DNA from: Gautieria morchelliformis
Lineage: Eukaryota; Basidiomycota; Agaricomycetes; Gomphales; Gomphaceae
Direction of reading: 5' to 3'
DNA length: 64,000 nt
NCBI GenBank assembly: GCA_015179125.1
Contig: WHVA01000080.1
Span: 62,001 to 126,000, forward strand
Part shown: positions 10,881 to 21,200 of the stretch, piece after piece
How the letters are laid out: the number at the start of each line of letters is the position of its first letter
Numbering within the stretch: the stretch's first letter is position 1
Translations under genes and position numbers: made by a program
Notes under the pieces: generated by a model
What the model saw: the letters and a program-made list of their open reading frames with translations, nothing else
Database searches by the model: none
Told to the model about the DNA's origin: nothing

Positions 10881-11648
10881 GCCATTGAAGCAGAAGCTGG
10901 TGCCAATTCACAGCCAAAGGCAGAGAAGCCCATAGAAGCCCAGAGACACCCAGAGACACACACAAAGACACCCAGAGCCCAGCCAAAGCAATAGTAAGCC
11001 CACCAGTATAGCCAGAACACAGGAAGACACCAGTGGGGAGTGCGGTGCTGCAGCATCGCTCTCTTTATACCGAGCGAAGGGTCGTGCACAGACCACCCTC
11101 GCGTATGGTCGCGACGAACGCAAACTGGTCACGTGACCTGGGACGCTGCTGCGCAGCGTCAATGGTCTGGCCTGGGCCAGGGGCCTAGGGCTCGCGGCTG
11201 CGCCGCTGACCTAACTTTTACATAATATTATTTGTAATATTATTTGTCAGCCTCGACGCCCAAAACCCACCGTGCTCGTTTAACTCTTAGACTAGGTGGA
11301 TACCCACGCTTCGCGCAGGGGTGCAAGTCAAACGCCTCAGTAAGGTCAAACGCCTTGGTAAGGTCAAACACATCAGCAAGGTCAAACGCCTTGGGTAAAT
11401 CAAACTTGGGATAAGTCAAACACATTCGGATAAGAAAATTTCTTTCAGATAAGTAAAACACATCTTATTGATTGAAAGTAGCTCTAAGTAACACATCAAG
11501 GTAGGTAATGTTATGACCATGCTGCTCGACCAACTCTGGTACCTCCATGCCTCCTCTGGCTCTATTCCGCAACGTCCACACTTTGACCTTTTGATCCCCT
11601 TGTTCTTTACTATTCACATACTTCCCCTTTTGACTCTATTCACCGGCC

Positions 11649-12924
11649 TGTCATGACGCGTTTATTCCTCATAACTCAGGTGCTCTGTCCTGACATTTCT
11701 CACCCCATTTCCGTGTTCGTTCCGATCGCTATTGTCATGTTCGGCAACCGATATTCGCTGATTCGCGCCCGCTACCACCGCCACACCGTTAAAACGCACG
11801 ACCAACGGTTTTGGACTGACTTGACAAGTCATCACTGGGTCTACTACCTCCGCTGTTCGACCCTCCTCTGATGGTGTTCTGATAGTTGGATTTCCATGAC
11901 CAGTGTATTTCCTACACCTTGGTATCCCCATTTTCCCTTTCACTACTCCTCCTCGATGTTCGCTCGGCTTCACTCTCTACCTCAACCTCTCCTCCACTAG
12001 GCCACCTCTGTTCGCCCTTCCTTGCATTTCGCCGAACGGCTAGTCGCTGCTCGCATCATTCGCCAGCAGGCACACCATCAAATACAATCGATGCCATTCA
12101 CCTGGCATGATGGTTCATCATTAACCCCATCATCTTCTTAATCCAACCCCATTGGGCGTTCGTATGGTCAAAATGTGTTCGCAGGGCATCCCTTCCATAG
12201 GTCGTGCGGAATCGACCCAGTAGACCAAGAGTCCGTGCAGGGTAGCATGTATGCGGGTCCCAAGACATGGTTTTGTCCATAAGTGCCTTCGCCACCTTTA
12301 CTCTCCATCGTTTCATGTTCCCCCTCTCCTCACATTCTATTGTATGTTTATTTCATCTATGCTGTATCATGACTGCGCACCCCTATCCAACCCTGACTTG
12401 TGACGGCCTCTTTCCTATTCGCTGATACCGTACGAGCATTCGATATAAGTAGTTTACATTCGCATGTATATTCCCCAGTTCAATTATCATACGTCGTCCA
12501 TCTTGTGCAAACTTGACCTCGCTGTGATCATCGTCTTGGGCCTCTCCTTGAAGATTTCTATCTTCGACCAGCCAAGGACTTAGGCATCACTGGTGAGTTC
12601 TCATACTTCGTCTTCGATACCTTAGCCTTCAAGCTATTTTCTGTGCTGTTGGCGAAGGGCTCCAAAGGAGCACCTTCGCCAGCGAAGGGACCGTCAAAAC
12701 TTAGACAGCCCTTCCGCGACATCTTGCACGTTACGTCGTCAAGTGCTGCGAGCTGTTTCGCTATGACTGTAGACAGGGCGAGCCCCGTTCGGGCAACCCC
12801 TTCGTTTCGTGAACATTCATCGGTTCACTTATTCGCCGAACGGCATACTTATTCACACAAGTTCTTCGGGCATTCGTTGTGTTCACTAATACACGATATT
12901 AACGCCTAAAAACCAATCTTGACA
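11649..12924. mobile_element. Solo LTR family A, 1276 bp, with 5-bp TSD CGGCC
   Basis: The element starts TGTCATGACG and ends CTTGACA, giving TGTCA/TGACA terminal inverted repeats, and is flanked by CGGCC at 11644-11648 and 12925-12929. The paralogous LTR at 24911-25590 lacks it and reads TTCACC-ATCC-TTCCCT at 25041-25056, so the insertion can be defined to the base. No internal retroelement genes are present, so it is a solo LTR left by recombination. A second copy is at 1-1022. Confidence 0.93.
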
Positions 12925-12994
12925 CGGCCTTCCCTACTTGACCCTTAGCATAGCAAGTCCGGAGCATCAGGAGATCCATTTGTTCCACTATCAA

Positions 12995-13683
12995 TGTTAC
13001 GACTGTTCCGCTCAACCATCTCCGCCATATCCACATATCCTCCACACCACCTCTGCACCGCCTCCGCACCACCTCCGACTCTATTCCACAACATCCGCAC
13101 CATCTGCAACCCTCTACCTCGACCCTTGTGATTTCAGTACCCCTGGCCACCTCCAGATACCGGCCCCCATACTCGACCCTGAACACAGCAAGATACCATT
13201 TCCGTAATTCCGTTTCTTCCGAGGCCTATTGTACTTACTCGCCTTGTTCTTTGCCATTGTACTTACCCTACCCTGCACCCCCCTTGTCATCCCATTGTTC
13301 CACATTAGTTACTTGCCCCGTATGTCTATCCGATTCCTGCACTCTCCAGAATTTGCTTAGTACCATACCATTACCTGTTGCTTCAGCTCTTTGTATAAAA
13401 CCCCCTCATGTATGTCTCCGTTCCTGCAATCAGATAATCAACTTCGATACGTGATTCCCTTCGCACTGTCTCCTGTTCTTAGCACAGCGAGTTTTGCTAG
13501 TCTTGTCTCCTTCCACTCTCGACCCTCTGTCCTCCGCCTCTTCCGACCTTTGTTCTCCGGCCCTCGAACCTTGACTCTCAGTACTCTGTTCCCAACTTCT
13601 GCCTAGTTCATCAGGGGCGCAACACATAAGTTGAAGCCGTTGTCCTTTCCAGTTCCGACCTCTGGGAATTCCAATATGTAACA
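12995..13683. mobile_element. Solo LTR family B, 689 bp, with 5-bp TSD ATCAA
   Basis: The element begins TGTTACGACTG and ends ATATGTAACA, flanked by ATCAA at 12990-12994 and 13684-13688. The empty site is intact in the other LTR copy (CTATCAATTAGACCC near 25109-25123). A TATAAAACCCCCTCATG segment near 13395 and a 3' region with CATAAGTTGAAGC match the LTR at 24911-25590, so it belongs to the same family as the LTR it inserted into. Confidence 0.92.
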
Positions 13684-14169
13684 ATCAATTAGACCCACAT
13701 TCCCCTTGTTCTTTTGCCTATTGATTGTTCTTAGTTCTACCTGGCACCCCCTTGTAGTTCCTCTTGTTCCGTATTAGTTACTTACTCCATTTATCCTAGT
13801 TACTTTTGCTTGCACTGGAATTGCTTACCTCTACCTTCTGACATGTTGTCTCAGCTCTTTGTATAAAACCCAGTCATGTGTGCCTCTATTCTGCAATCAG
13901 ATAATTGACTTTGATATGTGACTCCCTTTGCACTGTTTCCTATTCTTACCACAGCAAGTACTTGCAAGGCCTCTGTCTCTCTGACCTCTGCCTTCCAACT
14001 CGATTTCTGATATCCAACTTAACTCAATTCTTGACCCCTTACCTCTAGGTGGATACCCATGCTTCACACGGGGGTGTAGGTCAAACGCATTGGGTAAATC
14101 AAACTTGGGATAAGTAAAACACATCTCATTGCAATTGAAAGTAGCTATAAGTAACACATCAAGATAGGT

Positions 14170-15140
14170 AATGTCTCACACATGTCTGCATGTGCCAAAG
14201 TATAGCGTGCATAGCATGTCCTCCATGCATAGCCTCAAATATAGCATGCTTATTGTGTCCCTGGTTTGTAACATGACCCCACACATAACATGTCCCCAAG
14301 TATAGTGTGCGTAGCATGTCCTCCATGCATAGTGTGTCTCCACATGTAGCATGTCCCCAAGTACAGTGTGCATGGCGTGTCTCACATGCATAGCATGTCC
14401 CTGGTTTGTAGCATGTCCCCAAACATAGCGTGTCCCTAAATTATAGCATGTGTGTCCCCCCATAGTGTGTCCGTCCACATGTGTAGCATGTCCCTACATG
14501 TAGTGTGTGTAGCATCTCCCTCAAGTATAGTGTGCAAAGTGTGTCCCCAATGCATAACATGTCCCCCAAGTATAGTGTGCATAGCATGTCCTTTGTTTGT
14601 AGCGTGTCCCCCAAGTATAGCATGTGTAGAATGTCCCTGGTTTGTAGTGTTTTCCCCTGTAGTGTGTCCCATGTTTGTACTGTGTCCCCCAAGCATAGTG
14701 TGTCCCCACATATAGCGTGCACATCCCCATGCATAGGGTGCACCCATGCATAGCATGTGTGTCCCCATGCATAGCATGCTTGTCCCCATGCATAACATGC
14801 GTGTCTCCATGCATAACATGGGTGTCCCCAAGTATAGCGTGTGTGTTCCCATGCATAGCATGCCTGTCTCCACGCATAACATGGGTGTCCCCAAGCATAG
14901 TGTGCATGTCCCCACGCATAACATGCATGTCTCCATGCATAGCCTGCATGTCCCCAAGCATAGCGTGCGTGTCCCGACGCATAACATTCGTGTCTCCATG
15001 CATACCATGAGTGTCTCCACACATAGCATGCGTGTCCCCAAGCATAGCGTGCGTGTCCCCATGCATAGTGTGTGTAGCATGCCCCTCAAGTATAGCATGC
15101 ATAGCATGTCCCAATGGCATGTGTAGCATATCCCCAAGGG
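14170..15140. repeat. Minisatellite A in U4 (21-bp unit)
   Basis: In 14757-15060 the array has a regular 21-bp period (GTGTCCCCATGCATAGCATGC type); to its left the units are more irregular. Because 21 bp is seven codons, frames stay open on both strands, up to about 236 codons on the minus strand with a repeated GDTHAMH-like heptad. These are treated as repeat artefacts. Confidence 0.9.
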
Positions 15141-15159
15141 CCTCAAAGTGAAGCAAGCA

Positions 15160-15800
15160 GAGGCTGTTACTACTTATTAACTTTTAGCAAGCTCAGGGAC
15201 ATGTATCAATATCTATTTTGTGACATATACAGACATAAATAAAATAGTCAAGGAAACCATATTTAAGCAGCTGCTGTCATTAATTTTTAGCAAAGTCAGG
15301 ATTATCTATTTTTTGAAAAAATGTCAAGAAAATGTCCAGTACATGTAAGCTGAAGCTGTTATTAATTTTAGCAAAGTTAGGGTTATCTATTTTTCGAAAA
15401 TGTCAAAAAAATGCACTGTACATTTAACCTGGAGCTGTTGTCAATTTTCACAAAGTCAGGATAATCTATTGATATCTATTTGCGAAAAAATGTCAAAAAA
15501 GTACAGTACATTGAAGCAGAAGCTGTTATTAATGCCCAGCCAAAGCCAGAGAAGCCCAGGGACTGACAGAGAAACCCAGAGCCATAGTAAGCCAGCCACC
15601 AGTATAAGTAAGCAGCTTTACAGTCAATAAAACAATAAAACAAACCACATTTAAAAGCAGAACCTATTGTCATTAATTTTAGAGGAAACTTATTGATGGC
15701 TATTTTCGAAAAAAACCTGAAAAATATAGATATTACACTACAATTTTTTCACCACAGTCTGGGGATGTTATTTAAATCTATTTTCGAAAAAATTCAGAAA
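15160..15800. repeat. AT-rich tandem satellite in U4
   Basis: Degenerate copies of the 75-96-bp satellite, with the same TAGCAAAGTCAGG and GAAAAAATGTCAA blocks. The copy in U7 (26860-27480) is almost identical over the same order of variants. Confidence 0.8.
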
Positions 15801-16489
15801 AATATAAAGCACATGTGACAATACAATATAATGAAAAAAAAAAAAAGGAACCAATGAAATTACAAACACAAATAAAATAAAATACATGGCAATGCATTAA
15901 AAAAGAGATATTACCTACCAATAGAAATCCAGCCAAGCCAAGTCCAGCCAAGCCAATAGATAGCCAGCCAAGCAAAGCAAAAGTCAGAGCAGAGCAGACA
16001 GCGAACAGAGCAGACAGCAGCGAGAGGAATTGCCGGTGGGCAGATTCCTGCCGTTCCATCCTTACCGTTCTGCCTTTATACCATGCGCGCGCGTCATGCA
16101 CGGACCACCCGCGAACGGGTCACGTGACCGCTGCGCAGCGTTCGTTGCCAGCGCAGGGTTGAGCGCTGGAGCCCGCAGATCGGCGTGAACCGCCAGGGGC
16201 TGCACCGCTCGCGCTCCAGGTTCACGCCGGTCTGCCGGTCACATGACCGCTGCGCAGCGTGGGTGCTCACGGCTGCGCTGCTCGCCGCTGACATAAATTT
16301 TATGTAATATTATTTGTCAGCGGTGCGCCCACAACCCACCGAGCCGCTTTCATATAGTGTAACTAGGTGGGTACCCGCGCTTCACGCGGGGGTGCAGGTC
16401 AAGCGCCTTGGTAAGGTCAAATGCATCAGTAAGGTCAAGTGAATCAGTAAGGTCAAGTGCATTGGGGTAAATAGGATCATGCAAAATAT

Positions 16490-16832
16490 ATCCCTGATCA
16501 TATAGTATCATGAATCATGTATGCACCCATGGAACAGCCGAACATGCAGAGCTCTCTCTCGACCTCTGGGATGGGCCTCCCAGCGACTCTAGACATGAAA
16601 GTGGTAATAGTCTTGACTGAATCATCAGAGATTATAAGATTGCGCCTAGTGTCATAATCCACAGGTTTCAAAGCTTGTGCATTGTGAAATAGATCCAATA
16701 GTGATCTTGGGAATCCTGAATTTTGACAATGTGGTTATATCGATATGCCAGCTGATCCTCCGGTGACACTCTCACAGAACCAGAAACAATACCAAAATCA
16801 GAAATGGGGGAAGACCCAAAGTGCAGTTGGAT
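16490..16832 (-). pseudogene. Coding-like segment captured by U5 (copy of that in U2)
   Basis: A 65-residue frame at 16498-16698 differs from the U2 copy at a few positions (for example GRPIPEVE instead of GRAIPEVE), and the upstream frame is also preserved. Both copies lie at the same place relative to the Helitron terminus, so the capture preceded duplication of the unit. The function is unrecognised. Confidence 0.45.
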
Positions 16833-17230
16833 AGCATGTCACCACACGTAACGTGTCCTCACAGGTAGCATGTCCCCACATGTAACCTGTCCCCACAGGT
16901 AGCGTGTCCCCACATGTAACGTGTCCCCACTGGTAGCGTGTCCTCACACGTAACGTCTCCCATGTCCCCACACGTAATCCCCACCGGTAGCGTGTCCCCA
17001 CATGTAACATGTCCTCACAGGTAGCATGTCCCCACACGTAACGTGTCCCCACAGGTAGTGTGTCCCCACATGTAACGTGTCCTCACAGGTAGCATGTCCC
17101 CACACGTAACGTGTCCCCACAGGTAGCGTGTCCCCACACATAACATGTCCTCACAGGTAGCGTGTCCCCACACGTAACGTGTCCTCACAGGTAGCATGTC
17201 CCCAAACGTAACGTGTCCTCACGCATATCA
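16833..17230. repeat. Minisatellite B in U5 (17-bp unit)
   Basis: Alternating CACAGGTAGCRTGTCCC and CACACGTAACGTGTCCY units, as in U2. Confidence 0.9.
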
Positions 17231-17239
17231 GGGACATGT

Positions 17240-17740
17240 ATCAGTATCTATTTTGTGACATATATACAATAGCAAAAGAAACCACATTTAAGCAGCTGTT
17301 GTCATTAATTTTAGCAAAGTCAGGATAATTTATTGATATCTACCTTTTGAAAAAATGTCAAAGAAATGTACACTACATTTAAGCTGAAGCTGGTACTAAG
17401 TTTAGCAAAGTCAGGATAATTCATTGATATCTATATTTATTTTTGAAAAAAAAAAGATAAAAAGAAAACACACTACATTAAAACAGAAGTTGTTATTAAC
17501 TTTAGCCAAGTCAGAATAAGTTATTGATATCTACTTGCGAAAAAATATCAAAAAAATGTACAGGATATTTAAGTTGGCAGTGATTAAGGTTACCAAGTTA
17601 GATTTATTGATGTCTATTTGCGAGAAAATATCAAAAAAATGTACAGGATAATTAAGTTGGCTATTAATAAGTTAGGTTTATTGATAGCAATTTGCGAAAA
17701 AATATCAAAAAATATACAGGACATTGAAGCAGAAGCTGGT
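17240..17740. repeat. AT-rich tandem satellite in U5
   Basis: Five degenerate copies; spacing between equivalent GAAAAAATATCAAAAAA blocks falls from about 96 to 74 bp along the array. Confidence 0.8.
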
Positions 17741-18266
17741 GTCAATTCACAGCCAAAGAAGCCCAGAGACACCCAGAGACACACACAAAGACACCCAGAG
17801 CCCAGCCAAAGCGATAGGAAGCCCACCAGTACAGCCAGAACACAGGAAGACACCAGTGGGGAGTGCGGTGCTGCAGCATCGCTCTCTTTATACCGAGCGA
17901 AGGGTCGTGCACAGACCACCCTCGCGTATGGTCGCGACGAACGCGAACTGGTCACGTGACCTGGAACGCTGCTGCGCAGCATCAATGGTCTGGGCCTGGG
18001 CCTAAGGCTCGCGGCTGCGCCGCTCGCTCCGCTGACCTAATTTTTACGTAACATTAATTGTCAGCGGTGCGCCCACAACCCACCGTGCTCGTTTAACTCT
18101 TAGACTAGGTGGATACCCGCGCTTCGCGCGGGGGTGCAAGTCAAACGCCTCGGTAAGGTCAAATGCATCAGTAAGTCTAACACATCGGTAAGTCTAACAT
18201 ATCAGTAAGGTCAAGTGCATTGGGGAAAATCAAAGCAATCAATTTGCATCAAGTAGATATCAGAAA

Positions 18267-21200
18267 TCAAGGAGCTCTAAGTAATACATCTTTATATACA
18301 ATGTTGGTTGTGTTCAAACCCTCCTCAAGCAAGACCTTCACTTTGTTCCAGCTTGTTCCCCTTGAAACACCAACATACAACTGACCATGTCCAAACACTG
18401 GATATCTCAGGTCCAGCCCAACCGTACCCAAAGACTGTCCCTGAGACTTGTTGATGGTCATTGCAAATGCCACACGCACTGGAAACTGTCTCCTCTGCAG
18501 CACAAATGGTAATTCCCCCTCTGATGGTGAAATGGTGATCCTGGGGATGAAAGCAGTATTTCCTGCACGTGGACCTGAGATGATCCTGACCTCCAACACT
18601 CTATTCCTCATCCTCACCAACCGCAACCTTGTCCCATTGCATAGTCCTTGCTTCTTATCCAAATTGCGCAACATCATCAGAGGCACTCCAGGCTTGACTT
18701 CCAAGTGAGCAGGAGGAAGACTGCCCATCTCTATGGAATTCAGATACTCCACAGGATACTGCTCTGCAAAGTCGGTTTCCTTGACAGAATCTTCACAGTG
18801 GAAGACCTGAGCATCACCTGGAAACTGCCTCAACACCATGGAATTGATCTCATTGACCTCAATATTTCTGGGACAGAGGATGGCCCGCTCTAAAAAATAA
18901 TTGTCCTGGGCAGGGATTGCATGCCAATGCCAGGGTATATTTCCTGGATCAGCTCTGCAATTCCAGGGCCACAAACCATGTGAGGAGGGAGTGAGAACGT
19001 ATGATCTAGTGGGAGATCCTTTCCCTGACCCACATTCTGCAGCCATTCTGCAAACCTGGCTCTGTCAGGGTCATTTCTCACCCGCATGTTCTCTGTCAGA
19101 TGGAGGACCTTGATCCTTGGCCACAGATATGACTTCTGAAGGGTAGCTCCCACGATATCCTCCTTGGAGCCTTTAGGGACAATTGGGAGAGTCTGCTAAA
19201 AGTCACCTCCAAAGGCGACCGTGATGCCACCAAAGGGTCTGTCAGGCTGGTCAAGGAAATCCCTCAGTGTCCTGTCAATGGCCTCTACGGCATGGCGATG
19301 CTGCATTGCAGCCTCATCCCAAATGATGAGCCTGGCCAGTCTCAGCATATCAGCCTGGTCAGAGTTCTTTTTGATGGAGGAGAGAGAGCCCTCATGGACA
19401 GGAATTGGAATTCCAAGCATGCTGTGAGAGGTTGTCCCATTAGTGAGGATAAGTGCAGCCATTGCAGATGAGGCTACAGCAAGCACAATGAGACTCTCCG
19501 CTCTACAGGAGTGGATTAGGGTGTTCCATGTGAATGATTTCCCAGCGCCCCCTGATCCAGTGACGAAAAACATTTGTCCATTAGGTTTCCCCTGAGCATC
19601 TATGTCCAGTGCCGACCATAATATCTGATCATGCGCAGACCTTTGCCCCTCATTCAGCTTGGGAACCTCCTCATCAGCCATCTGCCTCTCTTGAACAGGG
19701 TCATAGTCCCTCTGCTCAGCTATGAACCTGTTTCCAATCAGGACCTCCCACTCGCCTACCACCCGAGGCATATCTTTAAAGCTGCTCAAGGACATTCCAT
19801 TACGCTGAAGGAGTTTATCCAAGAGAAAGAGGCCAAAATCATAGACCTGATCATCCCGTGGCTCCTGGATATTGTGTCTGACTTGGAGCCGATGTCTGAG
19901 ATCATCACATATGTGCTCCTTGAAGGCGTCCCATAGTCTGTCAGGCTGTGAGGGAATGCAATGACCAAGGATGGTGGCAAAGAGATGTCTGAGCTGAGCA
20001 CCTGTTTTCATGCCACTGGCTTCCTGGAGACACAACCTCCACTCCTGATCATCCTCCAGAAGTCCCCTGGCAAGACAGGCCTCCTTGTAAGTAGCACATT
20101 GTATGCCATCCACCGTCCTAAGCTCCTCAAAGGATCTGGCCCCCTTGACCACCGTGAGGAGAGTGCGCAAATAAAATCTCTCTCCTGATTTTGGGCTTGC
20201 AAAGTGAAGGCGTCCAATGCTATATCCCCTTTGACGTGGTGTCCATACCCTTCCCTCTTTTTGCCAGGTAAAATGCTCAGGAAAATCCACATAGAGCACA
20301 TCGCGTGCATGAGGGTAGGCAGCATTGGCCTCAAAGTAAGCCATGAGCGCTGTCTTTGACCCCTCAACCCTGTTCATAATGGTGAGCGGATCAGCATCAG
20401 GATTGAAAACGACTGATTGCTGGTCTTTTTCATGGACTGGCAGTGCCATGACTGCAGGCACCTGGGTGTGGATTTCCCGCTCCAGCAACCTCCAACAGGC
20501 CTCATGAGCACTGACATAGCGAGCGTCCAGGTACTTCTTTATCTCATCATGGTTGACACCGAACTCCATCGTGGTCCGATCGTGGCCCTTGTATAGATAC
20601 TTGTGGATATACTTGACGCACCTCACACTGAAGGTGAATTCAAGGTTGATGTGACACCGGAGTTTGAGCAAGAGCAGAGCAGAGTATGGCACAACCCATC
20701 TGTTGTCCAGCATGTGACCTCTGACATTGTGCAGCCTTCCATCATTGCGACGACGATATTTTGGATATCCATCTACATTCACAACGGTCTCCTCACAGAA
20801 TGGCTTTGGGAAGCCTTTCTTGCACTTGCCATTTTCCATGCAGGGTGCATCTGGATTCATTTGTCCACAGGGACCATGTGTCATCAGCTCACAGACCAAC
20901 TGGTAGAGGACAGGATGTGTCTCTGGATCAGGGAACTCTGCTGAAATCATAGAATCCACCTCATGTGGATGTTTGACCTTGGACTCCCTATCGAACCAGG
21001 TAAGCAGGTGCATGTGTGGGAGCCCCCTCTTCTGGAATTCAATAGTGTGAACGCGAGCGACAGTTTCTCCAAAGATCTTGTCCTTGAAGATCAAGTCAAT
21101 GAGGTATTTCTTTTTGAGGTGAAACACCCGCGACACCAGGTCAGGTCTGTCCTGAGCAGTTTGTCCAGGGAGCAACTCAGCCACTATCTCATCCCACTTT

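Larger units (their letters stand above)
9437..11291 (-). mobile_element. Helitron unit U2, non-autonomous, about 1.86 kb
   Basis: The terminus is CTAG at 9437-9440 with a hairpin at 9448-9464, then iteron-like repeats, a short captured coding-like segment, minisatellite B, the AT satellite, and a GC-rich 5' end with CACGTGAC and GCTGCGCAGC palindromes. It ends at CTTAGA before U3. It is nearly the same element as U5. No Rep or helicase sequence is present, so mobilisation would have to be in trans. Confidence 0.85.
11292..14044 (-). mobile_element. Helitron unit U3: 3' terminus plus nested LTRs, truncated
   Basis: CTAG at 11292-11295 is followed by a slightly degraded hairpin (CCCACGCTTCGCGCAGGG) and iteron repeats. 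From 11509 the unit is an LTR (family B) that itself contains a family A solo LTR and a second family B solo LTR. The outer LTR stops at 14044, where the CTAG of U4 begins, so the 5' part of U3 is missing. The first 217 bp match U7 closely, including the position of the outer LTR. Confidence 0.8.
11509..14044. mobile_element. LTR family B, outer copy, interrupted and 3'-truncated
   Basis: The LTR begins TGTTATGACCATGC after GGTAA (11504-11508) and matches the complete copy at 24911-25590 through three segments: 11509-11648, 12930-12994 and 13689-14044. The gaps are filled by two later solo LTRs. A TATAAAACCCAGTCATG promoter-like segment lies near 13862. The end (ATACATAACA) is missing. Confidence 0.85.
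14045..16362 (-). mobile_element. Helitron unit U4, non-autonomous, about 2.3 kb
   Basis: The terminus is CTAG at 14045-14048 with a decayed hairpin (CCCATGCTTCACACGGG). It is followed by the sequence that hosts the family B LTR in U3 and U7, here uninterrupted (empty site near 14165-14175), then minisatellite A, the AT satellite and the GC-rich 5' end finishing ATATAGTGTAA. The hairpin is the most mutated of the array, suggesting an older or inactive copy. Confidence 0.82.
16363..18104 (-). mobile_element. Helitron unit U5, non-autonomous, about 1.74 kb
   Basis: CTAG at 16363-16366 is followed by a hairpin (CCCGCGCTTCACGCGGG, one stem mismatch), iteron-like repeats, the captured coding-like segment, minisatellite B, the AT satellite and the GC-rich 5' end with CACGTGAC. 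It finishes CTTAGA before U6. The arrangement duplicates U2 with small differences in repeat number. Confidence 0.85.

Noticed and set aside
11653-13606. Small ORFs inside the solo LTRs
   Set aside because: LTR sequence with defined ends and TSDs; no ORF is shared between copies.
14170-15140. Long overlapping ORFs (up to 236 codons) on both strands
   Set aside because: They follow the 21-bp repeat period and have no start context, domain or unique sequence.
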